Shown here in pieces: positions 35,546-43,737 of a stretch of DNA of 64,000 nucleotides. The position numbers and the translations under genes are program-made. The notes under the pieces were generated by a model. It saw only the letters and a program-made list of their open reading frames with translations. It made no database searches and was not told the DNA's origin. Location of the stretch: contig NZ_KB893444.1 of the NCBI RefSeq assembly GCF_000374085.1, positions 1 through 64,000 of the forward strand, given 5' to 3'. This stretch comes from Spirosoma spitsbergense DSM 19989. GTDB lineage: Bacteria; Bacteroidota; Bacteroidia; Cytophagales; Spirosomataceae. Every line of letters starts with the position of its first letter. Position 1 is the stretch's first letter.

Positions 35546-38077
35546 TTAAACCGGCAGGTACACGCTGAACGTGCTCCCCTTTCCGGGCTGGCTGGTGGCC
35601 GTGATAGCACCCCCGTGGTTAACAACCACTTTTTCGCAAATGGCCAGCCCAATTCCGGTGCCGGTGTAGTGCTGCCTGCCGTGCAATCGCTGGAATACCT
35701 GAAAGATGCGGTCTACGTATTTGGGGTCGAACCCAATGCCGTTGTCTGCTATGTCGATACGATAGTAGTTCTCGGCCCAGTGCGTTGGCTTTATGGAAGC
35801 AGGCAGTATAAGTGACGAGACTTTTTGGTGACGAATTTTTACGATCGGCGGGGTATCCGGCCGGCGAAACTTGAGGGCGTTACTCAACAGGTTCAAAAAA
35901 AGCTGCCCCAGTTGAGAGGCATCTCCGTATAGTCTGGGCATTGATTCGACGATCACCTGCGCGTTCGTTTCGATGATAACCAGGTCCAGATCATTCAGTA
36001 CTGTGTTGATTACGTCCCTGACAAAAACCAGTTCGACGGTATCCTTTCGGTTCGCTATCCGGGAGAAGGTAAGCAGGTCTTTGATGAGCACCGACATTCG
36101 ATTGGCCGCTGATTGTATTCGCTCCAGCAGATCGACTCCTTCGCCTAACTGTGTTCCATACTGGTCCTGTAGTAAGTTACCAAAGGATTGAATTTTACGC
36201 AGGGGCTCCTGCAAATCGTGCGAGGCAACAAAGGCAAACTGTTCCAGGTTTTGGTTCGACTGAATAAACAGGCGGTTTGTTTCCGCCAGCTCTTCATTGG
36301 CCTGAACCAGTTCTTCGTTGGAAGCAGCCAGTTCTTCGTTACTTGTCTCCAGTTCGCCCGTGCGTTCCTTCACCTGCTGCTCCAGTTCGGCAGACAGGTC
36401 ACGATACCGTTCTTCATTGGCTTTGAGTTCATTTCGATCTATAACCTGCCCGGTCACATCGACTGACATGGCCATGATGGCGTACACCGTACCGGTAGCA
36501 TCACGCAGGGGCTTAAGGGTAAAATCGAAATAATATGTACTCAGCGATCCACCCACCTCCAGTGCCACAGCAGCCGCCTTTTGTTCGTAGGGTTGAGCCG
36601 ACGTGAACACGTTATTCAGAATTTGCAGGAAGGGTTGCCCATCGAGTTCAGGCAAAATATCGGTTATCTTCCTGCCAAGTAGAAAATCTCCCTTACCCCA
36701 ATGGGCAATCATGGCGGAATTGACCACTTCTACCCGCAGTTCCCGACCAACAAACAGACAGGTTGCCACGGGGGCTTCTTCAATGAGCAGGCGGAATCGG
36801 CGTTCACTTTCCCGCAGGTTTTGCTCTATTTTTTTTCGCTCCGTAATATTTAGGCTGACAGTTGCCAGCCCAGTCACTTCGCCAGACGTAGCATCCGTAA
36901 TAGTTACGGCGTTCCATTCAAGCCAGAAAGGATTCCCGGTACGGGCGTTCACAAAGCGAATTTCCTGCGAGAAATAGCCTTTCTCCGGTAGTTCAGCCAG
37001 GAGTTTTTGGGCCAGAGGCCAATCCTCAGGATACACACAATCCTGAATAGTTTTCCCGGTAAACGTATCCCAGCCCAGCATGGCCAGGGCAGCCGGGTTA
37101 CCGTATTGCATGGATGCATCGGTTGCCGCCATGCCAATAAACTCATGGCTGGCCTCCATAATGGCAATCAGCTTCTGTCGTTCTTCTTCCGTTTCCCTTT
37201 GCCGGGTTATATCCTGTAGTGTACCGTTGAACCGGTAGGCTACATTGTCATCATTGAACCACGCCCTCCCTTTGGCCCGCACCCTTCGCTCCTGCCCGGT
37301 TTTTAGATGTATTATGGTATAATCGACATCGTACTGACCACCTGATTCATAGGTTAATACCTGGCGAATGGTATCCGTTACGCGCTGCCGATCGTTTTCG
37401 GCAATGACACTGATTGCCAATGGCAAGTCAATTTCGGCCTCGGACGGTAAGCCAAACCACTCTTTTAGCCGATCATTGCCGGTAAACCGGTTTGTGCGGG
37501 GGTTAAGATCCCAGGTGCCCAGTTCAGCGGCTTCAATAGCAAAATGCAGCTGGTCTTTATTTTCGGCGAGCTGTTTCAGATTGACTACTTTTTCGGTGGT
37601 TTCCATGCAGGTAGTCAGCACACCTGCCCGTTTACCCGTTTCGTCGATGACAGGGCTACAGCTGAATGTCCAGTACACGTCCTCTATCTTTCCATTGCGA
37701 CAGATAGGAATACACTGGTCTTCACTCCAGGTGGCTCCCTTCCCGGAAAGAACCTGATCAATTAGTGGCTTGATAACCGGCCATGTTTCTGGCCAAACGG
37801 CTTCCCCTGGCCGACCCAATGCATGAGGATGTTTACCATCATTTCCCATGCTGGGTCTGTAGGCATCATTATAAAAACAGGTCAGTTGATCCCCCCAGAA
37901 GAGGAACATCGGGAATCTGGAGTTCAGAATAATACTGAGGGTTGTTCGTAAACTCGGCGACCAGGTGTCCGGCGTACCCAAAGACGTTTGCGCCCAGTCA
38001 AACGAACGGGTTAAACGACCCATTTCCCCTCCACCTTTCAGAAAAGCATACATATCGGTATGTTGGTTTGACTGCAT
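35546..38077 (-). CDS. Soluble multi-PAS sensor histidine kinase
   Basis: An 843-residue kinase without clear membrane segments. It has several PAS/PAC modules (roughly 20-165, 175-295, 300-420, 425-550), a coiled coil rich in EELAASNEELVQANEEL repeats (about 570-610), a HisKA domain with phospho-acceptor His620 in ASHDLQEPLRK, and an HATPase domain with NALKF, DNGIGFDP and GTGIGLAICEK. The DLQEPLR form and coiled coil are typical of Bacteroidota PAS kinases. No response regulator is adjacent, so its partner is elsewhere. The signal is unknown. Confidence 0.9.
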   Translation of the reverse strand: MQSNQHTDMYAFLKGGGEMGRLTRSFDWAQTSLGTPDTWSPSLRTTLSIILNSRFPMFLFWGDQLTCFYNDAYRPSMGNDGKHPHALGRPGEAVWPETWPVIKPLIDQVLSGKGATWSEDQCIPICRNGKIEDVYWTFSCSPVIDETGKRAGVLTTCMETTEKVVNLKQLAENKDQLHFAIEAAELGTWDLNPRTNRFTGNDRLKEWFGLPSEAEIDLPLAISVIAENDRQRVTDTIRQVLTYESGGQYDVDYTIIHLKTGQERRVRAKGRAWFNDDNVAYRFNGTLQDITRQRETEEERQKLIAIMEASHEFIGMAATDASMQYGNPAALAMLGWDTFTGKTIQDCVYPEDWPLAQKLLAELPEKGYFSQEIRFVNARTGNPFWLEWNAVTITDATSGEVTGLATVSLNITERKKIEQNLRESERRFRLLIEEAPVATCLFVGRELRVEVVNSAMIAHWGKGDFLLGRKITDILPELDGQPFLQILNNVFTSAQPYEQKAAAVALEVGGSLSTYYFDFTLKPLRDATGTVYAIMAMSVDVTGQVIDRNELKANEERYRDLSAELEQQVKERTGELETSNEELAASNEELVQANEELAETNRLFIQSNQNLEQFAFVASHDLQEPLRKIQSFGNLLQDQYGTQLGEGVDLLERIQSAANRMSVLIKDLLTFSRIANRKDTVELVFVRDVINTVLNDLDLVIIETNAQVIVESMPRLYGDASQLGQLFLNLLSNALKFRRPDTPPIVKIRHQKVSSLILPASIKPTHWAENYYRIDIADNGIGFDPKYVDRIFQVFQRLHGRQHYTGTGIGLAICEKVVVNHGGAITATSQPGKGSTFSVYLPV

Positions 38078-38246
38078 AAGGCAGAAAATAGCGGTTGAGT
38101 GTAAACAAACGGGTCATTCTACATCACTGTAATGCTGTAATAAGGAGTATAAGATAAATGACCAACAAAAACCAGTAGGGATTTGCCCTAAGGATACGTC
38201 ATAGAGTTAACCCGGCCACTGTACAATATGTTATAACATAAGAACA

Positions 38247-38314
38247 GGGATCAACCTACATGTAACGAACGGGCCAGTGTACACTGGCCCGTTCGTTACA
38301 TAGAGGTTGATCCC
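38247..38314. terminator. 68-bp near-perfect palindrome downstream of menB
   Basis: Two 34-base arms (38247-38280 and 38281-38314) match at 32 positions with no loop; the centre is GGGCCAGTGTACACTGGCCC. It begins 19 bp after the menB stop on the minus strand. There is no strong U-run, so it may act as a transcript end, a stabiliser or a protein-bound cruciform. The rest of the 256-bp gap (38078-38333) holds a second small dyad, TATGTTATAACATA, at 38227-38240. Confidence 0.7.
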
Positions 38315-38333
38315 GATAAGTGATGCAGAGTGA

Positions 38334-39158
38334 TCAGGGAAACTTCGGAAACTTGCTGAAATCTGGCTTTCGTTTCTCCAGGAAGGCATCCTTTCCCTCC
38401 TTTGCTTCCTCCGAAAGATAATAGAGCAGAGTAGCGTCGCCCGCTAGTTGCTGAATACCGGCCTGACCGTCGAGTTCGGCATTGAACGACGCTTTGAGCA
38501 TCCGCAGGGCAATGGGGCTTTTTTCGAGTATTTTCCGGCACCACCCAATAGTTACTTCTTCCAGTTGGTCGAGTGGGGCTACTTTGTTGACCAGGCCCAT
38601 ATCCAGGGCTTCCTGCGCGTCGTACTGGTCGCAGAGAAACCAGATTTCGCGGGCTTTTTTCTGCCCTACTATCCGCGCCAGATACGACGCCCCAAAACCA
38701 CCATCGAATGAACCCACTTTCGGTCCAGTCTGCCCAAAACGGGCATTATCGGCGGCAATGGTCAGGTCGCAGACCACATGCAGCACATGCCCGCCCCCAA
38801 TGGCGTACCCTGCCACCATAGCAATAACGGGTTTGGGTATCCGCCGGATTTGCATTTGCAGGTCCAGCACGTTCAGGCGGGGGACACTGTCTTCGCCAAT
38901 GTAGCCGCCATGCCCCCGCACCGACTGGTCGCCACCGGAGCAGAAGGCTTCGCCCCCTTCGCCCGTCAGAATAACAACGCCAACGCGCTCATCCTGCCGG
39001 GCCAGTTCCATCGCTTCCGACATTTCCTTCACGGTTTGGGGCGTGAAGGCGTTCCGTTTGTGCGGGCGATTGATGCTTATTTTGGCGATGCCTTCGTAAT
39101 AACTGAACAGGATTTCCTGATATTCTTTAATCGGTTCCCAGGGGTAGTTGCTTGTCAT
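38334..39158 (-). CDS. menB: 1,4-Dihydroxy-2-naphthoyl-CoA synthase
   Basis: A 274-residue crotonase-fold enzyme that cyclises o-succinylbenzoyl-CoA in menaquinone synthesis. MenB features are visible: [17 protein letters not shown], the [15 protein letters not shown] loop specific to Men[42 protein letters not shown], and the C-terminal [18 protein letters not shown] ending. It follows the DUF2452 gene across a hairpin; menE lies nearby on the opposite strand. Confidence 0.95.
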   Translation of the reverse strand: MTSNYPWEPIKEYQEILFSYYEGIAKISINRPHKRNAFTPQTVKEMSEAMELARQDERVGVVILTGEGGEAFCSGGDQSVRGHGGYIGEDSVPRLNVLDLQMQIRRIPKPVIAMVAGYAIGGGHVLHVVCDLTIAADNARFGQTGPKVGSFDGGFGASYLARIVGQKKAREIWFLCDQYDAQEALDMGLVNKVAPLDQLEEVTIGWCRKILEKSPIALRMLKASFNAELDGQAGIQQLAGDATLLYYLSEEAKEGKDAFLEKRKPDFSKFPKFP

Positions 39159-39166
39159 AAATTCTT

Positions 39167-39255
39167 AATGAGTGAATGATAGAATGAATGAGTGAATGAT
39201 AGACTGAGTGAATGCTGTTAGAAAAACCATTCGCTCAGTCTATCATTCACTCATT
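39167..39255. repeat. Triplicated inverted/direct repeat between DUF2452 and menB
   Basis: AATGAGTGAATGATAG occurs twice in direct orientation (39167-39182, 39187-39202) and once inverted. The 28-base arms 39187-39214 and 39228-39255 match at 27 positions around a 13-base loop. The right arm encodes the last codons (MSE) and stop of the DUF2452 gene. It looks as if the end of the coding sequence was copied in inverted orientation, then duplicated. Confidence 0.75.
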
Positions 39256-39707
39256 GAAAATTCAGTTTCGTGATACTGCACATCCCAGGTATGGTCGGCC
39301 ATCATCCGGACGGTGGCCAGACAGCGTTCAAACGGGAATTTACGGCCCCATTCGGTCGGGCCAACCATTGAAAGCAGGTCCGTACCATTCTTGCGCGTGT
39401 AGAAATGGTAGGTGTGCCCTACCACCGGCTCAAAGCTCATGTGGGCCGAATAAATTCGCTCCGACACCTCCACCCGGTTGCGGATGGCCGTTGCCTGCTC
39501 GGCCAGCAGCTGCATTTGTTTATACAACTGGCTCAACTGCATGTCGGTTTGCTCGCGCATGGCTGCAACGGCCCGGCCCGTGATTTTCCCTTTGTCTTCG
39601 GGACGAATAACCGCTCCCCCTGCCGTGTGTGCGTAGGCCAGCAGTCCCGGTGATTCGGCAACTTTGTCCGGCGAAATTGGATTGATAAAAACTTTTGCTT
39701 CTTCCAT
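39243..39707 (-). CDS. DUF2452 domain protein
   Basis: A 154-residue soluble protein matching DUF2452: NPISPDKVAESPGLLAYAHTAGGAVIRPEDKGKITGRA near the start, a helical EQTDMQLSQLYKQMQLLAEQA segment, and the C-terminal GHTYHFYTRKNG...EWGRKFPF...MMADHTWDV. Its function is unknown. I use the ATG at 39707; a GTG at 39749 in frame is possible. It is divergent from the Rieske-like gene and upstream of menB on the same strand. Confidence 0.75.
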   Translation of the reverse strand: MEEAKVFINPISPDKVAESPGLLAYAHTAGGAVIRPEDKGKITGRAVAAMREQTDMQLSQLYKQMQLLAEQATAIRNRVEVSERIYSAHMSFEPVVGHTYHFYTRKNGTDLLSMVGPTEWGRKFPFERCLATVRMMADHTWDVQYHETEFSMSE

Positions 39708-39814
39708 ACCTGTTTGTTGGGTAACCGCCCTGTAAACGTCTTTGTTCACTGTCGTCGAATGACAAAAAATAACGCATATTTACACCATAAAACGGCATAA
39801 CGTCACAAAAGTAA

Positions 39815-40294
39815 ATGAAAACCGGCATGGAAACTACCCTCCCGCCCACCGAACATCACGGATCACCCCGGCACACTTTCTTTCGCTCTACCGGTATTGG
39901 CCTGGTTACCTTACTTTTAATGCATCTGGCTTTTGGCTGTTCGGGACAGTCGGGAAGTGATACAACGCTGGTTCCGGTCCAGGGTATTAATTTTACGCTG
40001 AATCTGACCGATAAGGCCAACGAAAACCTGACCGTTAAGGGCGGATACGTTATAACGAACAATGTTATCATTGCCCAAACCAAAAGCGGCAATTTTGTGG
40101 CGGTGTCAGTCAACTGCACCTACGACAAGACAAGGTTAGTCTTTAAGGCCACTGAAAATCAGTTCTATTGCCCGGCCGACCTCTCCCGATTCGACACGAC
40201 CGGTAAAGTCATTTCCGGCCCGGCTACCCTACCGCTAACTGCCTACAAAATAGAACCGAATGCGGCAGCGGGCACGCTGGTGGTCCATAATTGA
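39815..40294 (+). CDS. Rieske-fold-like lipoprotein lacking cluster histidines
   Basis: A 159-residue predicted lipoprotein (lipobox LAFGC, Cys42) whose C-terminal half follows the Rieske domain layout. The first ligand box reads C101-T-Y103 instead of CTH, and the second reads C119-P-A-D122 instead of CPxH, followed by SRFDTTGKVISGPATLPL as in true Rieske proteins. The two cysteines stay and both histidine ligands are gone, so a classical 2Fe-2S cluster is not expected. It could be a structural relic, bind another metal or form a disulfide. A hairpin follows its stop. Confidence 0.65.
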   Translation: MKTGMETTLPPTEHHGSPRHTFFRSTGIGLVTLLLMHLAFGCSGQSGSDTTLVPVQGINFTLNLTDKANENLTVKGGYVITNNVIIAQTKSGNFVAVSVNCTYDKTRLVFKATENQFYCPADLSRFDTTGKVISGPATLPLTAYKIEPNAAAGTLVVHN

Positions 40295-40297
40295 TAC

Positions 40298-40359
40298 ATG
40301 ATGCAGGATACAGGGTATAGGACTCAGGTTTTATTCATATGCCCTGTATCCTGCATCAT
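40298..40359. terminator. Hairpin between the Rieske-like gene and menE
   Basis: ATGATGCAGGATACAGGG (40298-40315) and its exact complement (40342-40359) form an 18-bp stem with a 26-base loop. It starts 3 bp after the upstream stop and ends 14 bp before the menE ATG, so it occupies the whole intergenic space and could also mask menE translation initiation. Confidence 0.65.
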
Positions 40360-40373
40360 ACGTCCTCTTGAAA

Positions 40374-41444
40374 ATGTCTCTTTTCCTCACACAACATACA
40401 AACTGGCCCGCTCCCCAAACGCCCTACGAAACGGAGGCCCTGGCGTTTTGCCGGGCCTGGTTAGCGGGTCAGGAACGCTTTACGCTACATACGTCCGGCT
40501 CCACCGGAACGCCAAAACCGATCACCCTCACGCGGGCACAGATGCAGGCGAGTGCCCGCCTGACCGGCCAAACGCTGGGGTTATTGTCGGGCGATACGGC
40601 CCTTGTTTGTCTCAATATCCGCTACGTGGCTGGTATTATGATGCTGGTACGGGGGCTGGAACTGGACCTACCCATGACCATTATCGAACCAGAAGCCAAT
40701 CCATTTATAAACGTCACGCCTGATACCAATCCCTTTGCCTTTACTGCCCTGGTACCGCTGCAACTGCAGACCATTTTATCGACGGGCAATGAGGGCCAGG
40801 TAGCAATGTTGAACGCCATGAAAGCTATTCTGGTGGGAGGAGCTGCTACCAGCCCGGCGCTGGAGCAGGCATTACAAGTCATTAGGGCACCGGTCTACGC
40901 GACCTACGGCATGACCGAAACGGTATCGCATGTGGCCCTCCGGCGGCTCAATGGCCCTGACCGGAGCGAGTGGTTTACTGCCCTTGAGGGTGTCGACCTC
41001 GGTATCGATGAGCGTGGCTGTCTGCACATCACGTCGGCGGCTACGAATTTTGAGCGTATCCAGACGAACGACGTTGTTGCCCTGCCCGACCCAATGCACT
41101 TCCGGTTGCTGGGACGCGCCGACCGGGTCATTAACAGCGGAGGAGTGAAAATACAGCCCGAACAGGTCGAACAGATTATTCAGCAGGTGTTAGCACAAAA
41201 TCAGGAAAACGGGTTGCCCCGTTTGTTTGTGGCCGGACTGCCCGACGAAAAATTGGGTCAGCGGGTGGTGGTGGTCTGCGAACAGGTTTCCCTTCCCGAT
41301 GCGCAATGGACAGCCATGCAGGGTGCCATTCGGGAGAAAGCAGGCCCGTACGCCGTACCGAAGGCGTGGATTACAGTTCACCAATTCGCCGAAACACCTA
41401 CGGGCAAGGTTGACCAGCGGGCTATACTTGCTGGAATACGCTAA
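40374..41444 (+). CDS. menE: o-Succinylbenzoate-CoA ligase-like AMP-binding enzyme
   Basis: A 356-residue acyl-adenylating enzyme, short as MenE proteins of Bacteroidota are. The ATP loop HTSGSTGTPKPITLTR (about 38-53), the YATYGMTETVSHVALR motif, the LLGRADRVINSGG hinge and the C-terminal PTGKVDQRAIL lysine motif are all present. It would activate o-succinylbenzoate for MenB. The ATG at 40374 is preferred over an in-frame TTG at 40368. The next gene starts 26 bp downstream. Confidence 0.88.
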   Translation: MSLFLTQHTNWPAPQTPYETEALAFCRAWLAGQERFTLHTSGSTGTPKPITLTRAQMQASARLTGQTLGLLSGDTALVCLNIRYVAGIMMLVRGLELDLPMTIIEPEANPFINVTPDTNPFAFTALVPLQLQTILSTGNEGQVAMLNAMKAILVGGAATSPALEQALQVIRAPVYATYGMTETVSHVALRRLNGPDRSEWFTALEGVDLGIDERGCLHITSAATNFERIQTNDVVALPDPMHFRLLGRADRVINSGGVKIQPEQVEQIIQQVLAQNQENGLPRLFVAGLPDEKLGQRVVVVCEQVSLPDAQWTAMQGAIREKAGPYAVPKAWITVHQFAETPTGKVDQRAILAGIR

Positions 41445-41470
41445 CTTTGCCGTTTGCCAATTACTGCCTT

Positions 41471-42211
41471 ATGTCTTTTCAACGTCTCCGGATTCGCTAC
41501 CAGACCGCCCGGTCGCTACCCGCGCCCTACGCCTATTTTTATACCCTTACCGCCCAGCCCACGGCCAATAGCGACATACAGCTGGATCTAGCTATGACGT
41601 ATCCCGACCGCGACGATATTGACGATGATGAACTGATTGCTGAAGGGTTCACCCGCAACGATGACCTTACCTGGTCTGGACGGTTACCCAAAAACTGGTT
41701 TGATACGCTAACAAATCTTGCCCGCGCCACCCGCCTGCAACCGCTGGATGAAGATGCGCTGGGTGAAGACGACGACTTCTGGGAAATTACCCTCGAAACA
41801 AGTGGCGAAAAGAAGAAACAGGGTATCCCGAAGAACAGCGACGACTGGCAGTATACGATGCAGGAACTGATTCAGGCCATCTACGAACGCATGAATCGGG
41901 AACGGCCTTTTGAACTGACCTACATTGATAACAGCCCCGGTGCTGGTACGCTGGAACGCCGGCTAACGGCTTCCTTTACCGAACGAGCCATTCGGCTTCT
42001 GCGGGTTCAGAACCAACGGGAGCAAAGCAGCACGTTGCCCTGGTCCACCTTACAGCAGGTGATGGGCCAGGTATACGAGCATGATTTCGACCCGCAGGAT
42101 GCTCAGCTAAAACGGCCTTCCCGCAGCGGTCAATGGCTTAACCTGGGCACCGATGAGTGGTACGATATAAGCCGGCTGAAGAGCCTGACCCGGTTCCTGT
42201 CCGACTTATAG
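41471..42211 (+). CDS. Protein of unknown function downstream of menE
   Basis: A 246-residue soluble protein I do not recognise. It starts MSFQRLRIRYQTARSLPAPYAYFY and has an acidic low-complexity stretch (DRDDIDDDEL, then EDALGEDDDFWE). It lacks signal peptides, membrane segments and recognisable catalytic motifs. Its end overlaps the end of the convergent methyltransferase gene by 6 bp. It follows menE by 26 bp, so cotranscription is likely. No function is proposed. Confidence 0.7.
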   Translation: MSFQRLRIRYQTARSLPAPYAYFYTLTAQPTANSDIQLDLAMTYPDRDDIDDDELIAEGFTRNDDLTWSGRLPKNWFDTLTNLARATRLQPLDEDALGEDDDFWEITLETSGEKKKQGIPKNSDDWQYTMQELIQAIYERMNRERPFELTYIDNSPGAGTLERRLTASFTERAIRLLRVQNQREQSSTLPWSTLQQVMGQVYEHDFDPQDAQLKRPSRSGQWLNLGTDEWYDISRLKSLTRFLSDL

Positions 42212-42850
42212 GTACCACACCTCCGTCGATACCATTCCGCTTACCTGCCCTTTTTGCTTACTGCGTTGTAAACCTGATTCGGCAAGGAGTTTCTGCCAGT
42301 CCGCCAGTTCTACGGTTTTGATACCGGCCGTCAGCCGAAAGAAGCGGATCATCGTCCATAGCAGGAGCTTCTGCCACCCGATCCGGGGGTTTACAAAGTC
42401 GGTAACGAACCACAAACCACTGGGGTTCAACACCTTTTGGAGTTGGGGAATCAGGCCCGATTGCAGGTACTGTTCGGTGAACAGATCCAGCACGAAGGGC
42501 GTCATGATAACGTCGAACGACTTCTCCGGTTTCAGGGACATCTCATCCCCTACCCGAAACACGACCGAACCCGCTATGTTGTGGTTAATCACCCGCTTAC
42601 TGGCACGGGCCAGCATCTGAGCGGATGCCTCCAGGTAAACAACCTGGTTTGGCTGGCAGTGGATAAGCACCTGCTGGAGTAGCCAGCCCGTGCCGCCCCC
42701 CACAATTAGTATGTGTGCGTTGGTCGGAATCTGATTCAGGAATACGACCTGTGCCCGTCGCAGCCGGTGACCGAAGACCAGAAAAGCGAGGAAATCATAA
42801 AAAGGAGCGACCCAATCGAAATTTGGCTTTCCAGCGGGCGTATGCTCCAT
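42206..42850 (-). CDS. Class I SAM-dependent methyltransferase
   Basis: A 214-residue Rossmann methyltransferase. Motif I is HILIVGGGTGWLLQQVL, the acidic motif II residue is in VVYLEAS, and post-I GSVVFRVGDEM and motif IV DVIMTPFVLDLF follow. The ATG at 42850 gives a normal start; an in-frame ATG at 42913 adds 21 residues. The N-terminal APFYDFLAFLVFG region resembles small-molecule methyltransferases of the UbiE/MenG kind, but it is too divergent to call the menaquinone enzyme despite the nearby men genes. Confidence 0.78.
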   Translation of the reverse strand: MEHTPAGKPNFDWVAPFYDFLAFLVFGHRLRRAQVVFLNQIPTNAHILIVGGGTGWLLQQVLIHCQPNQVVYLEASAQMLARASKRVINHNIAGSVVFRVGDEMSLKPEKSFDVIMTPFVLDLFTEQYLQSGLIPQLQKVLNPSGLWFVTDFVNPRIGWQKLLLWTMIRFFRLTAGIKTVELADWQKLLAESGLQRSKQKGQVSGMVSTEVWYL

Positions 42851-42981
42851 ACTGCGTTTGTATTCCTTACGGGAAAGAATCGTTTCTTTCCGAAGCAAAT
42901 ATATCCCGAACAACCGTCATTGTTGACGGATGGCAAAACAGGGAGTCCTATTTACGCCATAATGCGCTCTGTCAGGCAACC

Positions 42982-43623
42982 TCATGCAAAGGGAAATTTC
43001 TTATAAATCGCACTCAGGGCCACGTCATTTCCCAGCACCGGAACGGATTCGGTCAGGTTGTGGGCACTGGTATTGAGCCATAGTCCGGGCGTGTCGGCCC
43101 GGACGTACGAGATAACCCACGGCTTGTGCTGACTAACAAACAGTACCTGTTTCAAACCCGGAATCTGCTTATACAACTCCAGTTTTTCGCCCAGGTCAAA
43201 AGCCAGGGTGCTTTGTGATAGCACCTCAATGAGCAGCACCGGATTTTTCACGGTGGCCGTTGATACGTTACCACTTGGCAACACCAGATAATCGGGCGGT
43301 CCCTGCACAACGCTCACATCCGCATTGACCGAGTCGCCGGTGGCTTCAATGAAGATTTTGATGTTACTGCTATATACAGTCAACTCATCCTGACTGTCGA
43401 ATAAAGACACCAGTAGATAATTGAGCCGGGAAACCAGCGACTCGTGGGGTAGTGATGCCTGCGACATGGAGATGATTTCGCCGTTTACGTATTCAATAGT
43501 GTACTCGCATTGCTCGGCGAAATCCAGGTATTCGTCAAAAGAAGCCTTTACCCGAAGCGTATCGGGGGCCAGTTCGCGCTCGGCAAGGGTTAGCGGCAGT
43601 GGATGCAGGACGGTCGTTGTCAT
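42982..43623 (-). CDS. Uma2 family putative endonuclease
   Basis: A 213-residue protein of the Uma2 (DUF820) family with a PD-(D/E)XK-like core: YTIEYVNGEIISMS, NADVSVV with the catalytic-type Asp, and NPVLLIEVLSQST with Glu. These genes are abundant as solo copies in Cyanobacteria and Bacteroidota, and their role is uncertain. The start at 43623 is chosen over 43710 because the latter would run through the terminator of the upstream gene. No partner gene. Confidence 0.8.
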   Translation of the reverse strand: MTTTVLHPLPLTLAERELAPDTLRVKASFDEYLDFAEQCEYTIEYVNGEIISMSQASLPHESLVSRLNYLLVSLFDSQDELTVYSSNIKIFIEATGDSVNADVSVVQGPPDYLVLPSGNVSTATVKNPVLLIEVLSQSTLAFDLGEKLELYKQIPGLKQVLFVSQHKPWVISYVRADTPGLWLNTSAHNLTESVPVLGNDVALSAIYKKFPFA

Positions 43624-43672
43624 AACGGAGTCGGTTATATAGGGTAAATCTACCGAAATTAGCGTTAAAAAA

Positions 43673-43703
43673 ACAGGCCAGCATCGGGTCGATACGGGCC
43701 TGT
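43673..43703 (-). terminator. Intrinsic terminator of the GH65 gene
   Basis: On the minus strand GACAGGCC...GGCCTGT with a 17-base interior is followed by seven T. It lies 35 bp beyond the GH65 stop. Confidence 0.8.
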
Positions 43704-43737
43704 CAGGCATTGGCAGAAGGATAATCTGTCGTATGCT

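Noticed and set aside
42206-42850. Methyltransferase considered as MenG/UbiE of the menaquinone pathway
   Set aside because: The fold fits but it lacks the specific UbiE/MenG signatures and is on the opposite strand from menE; left as unassigned.
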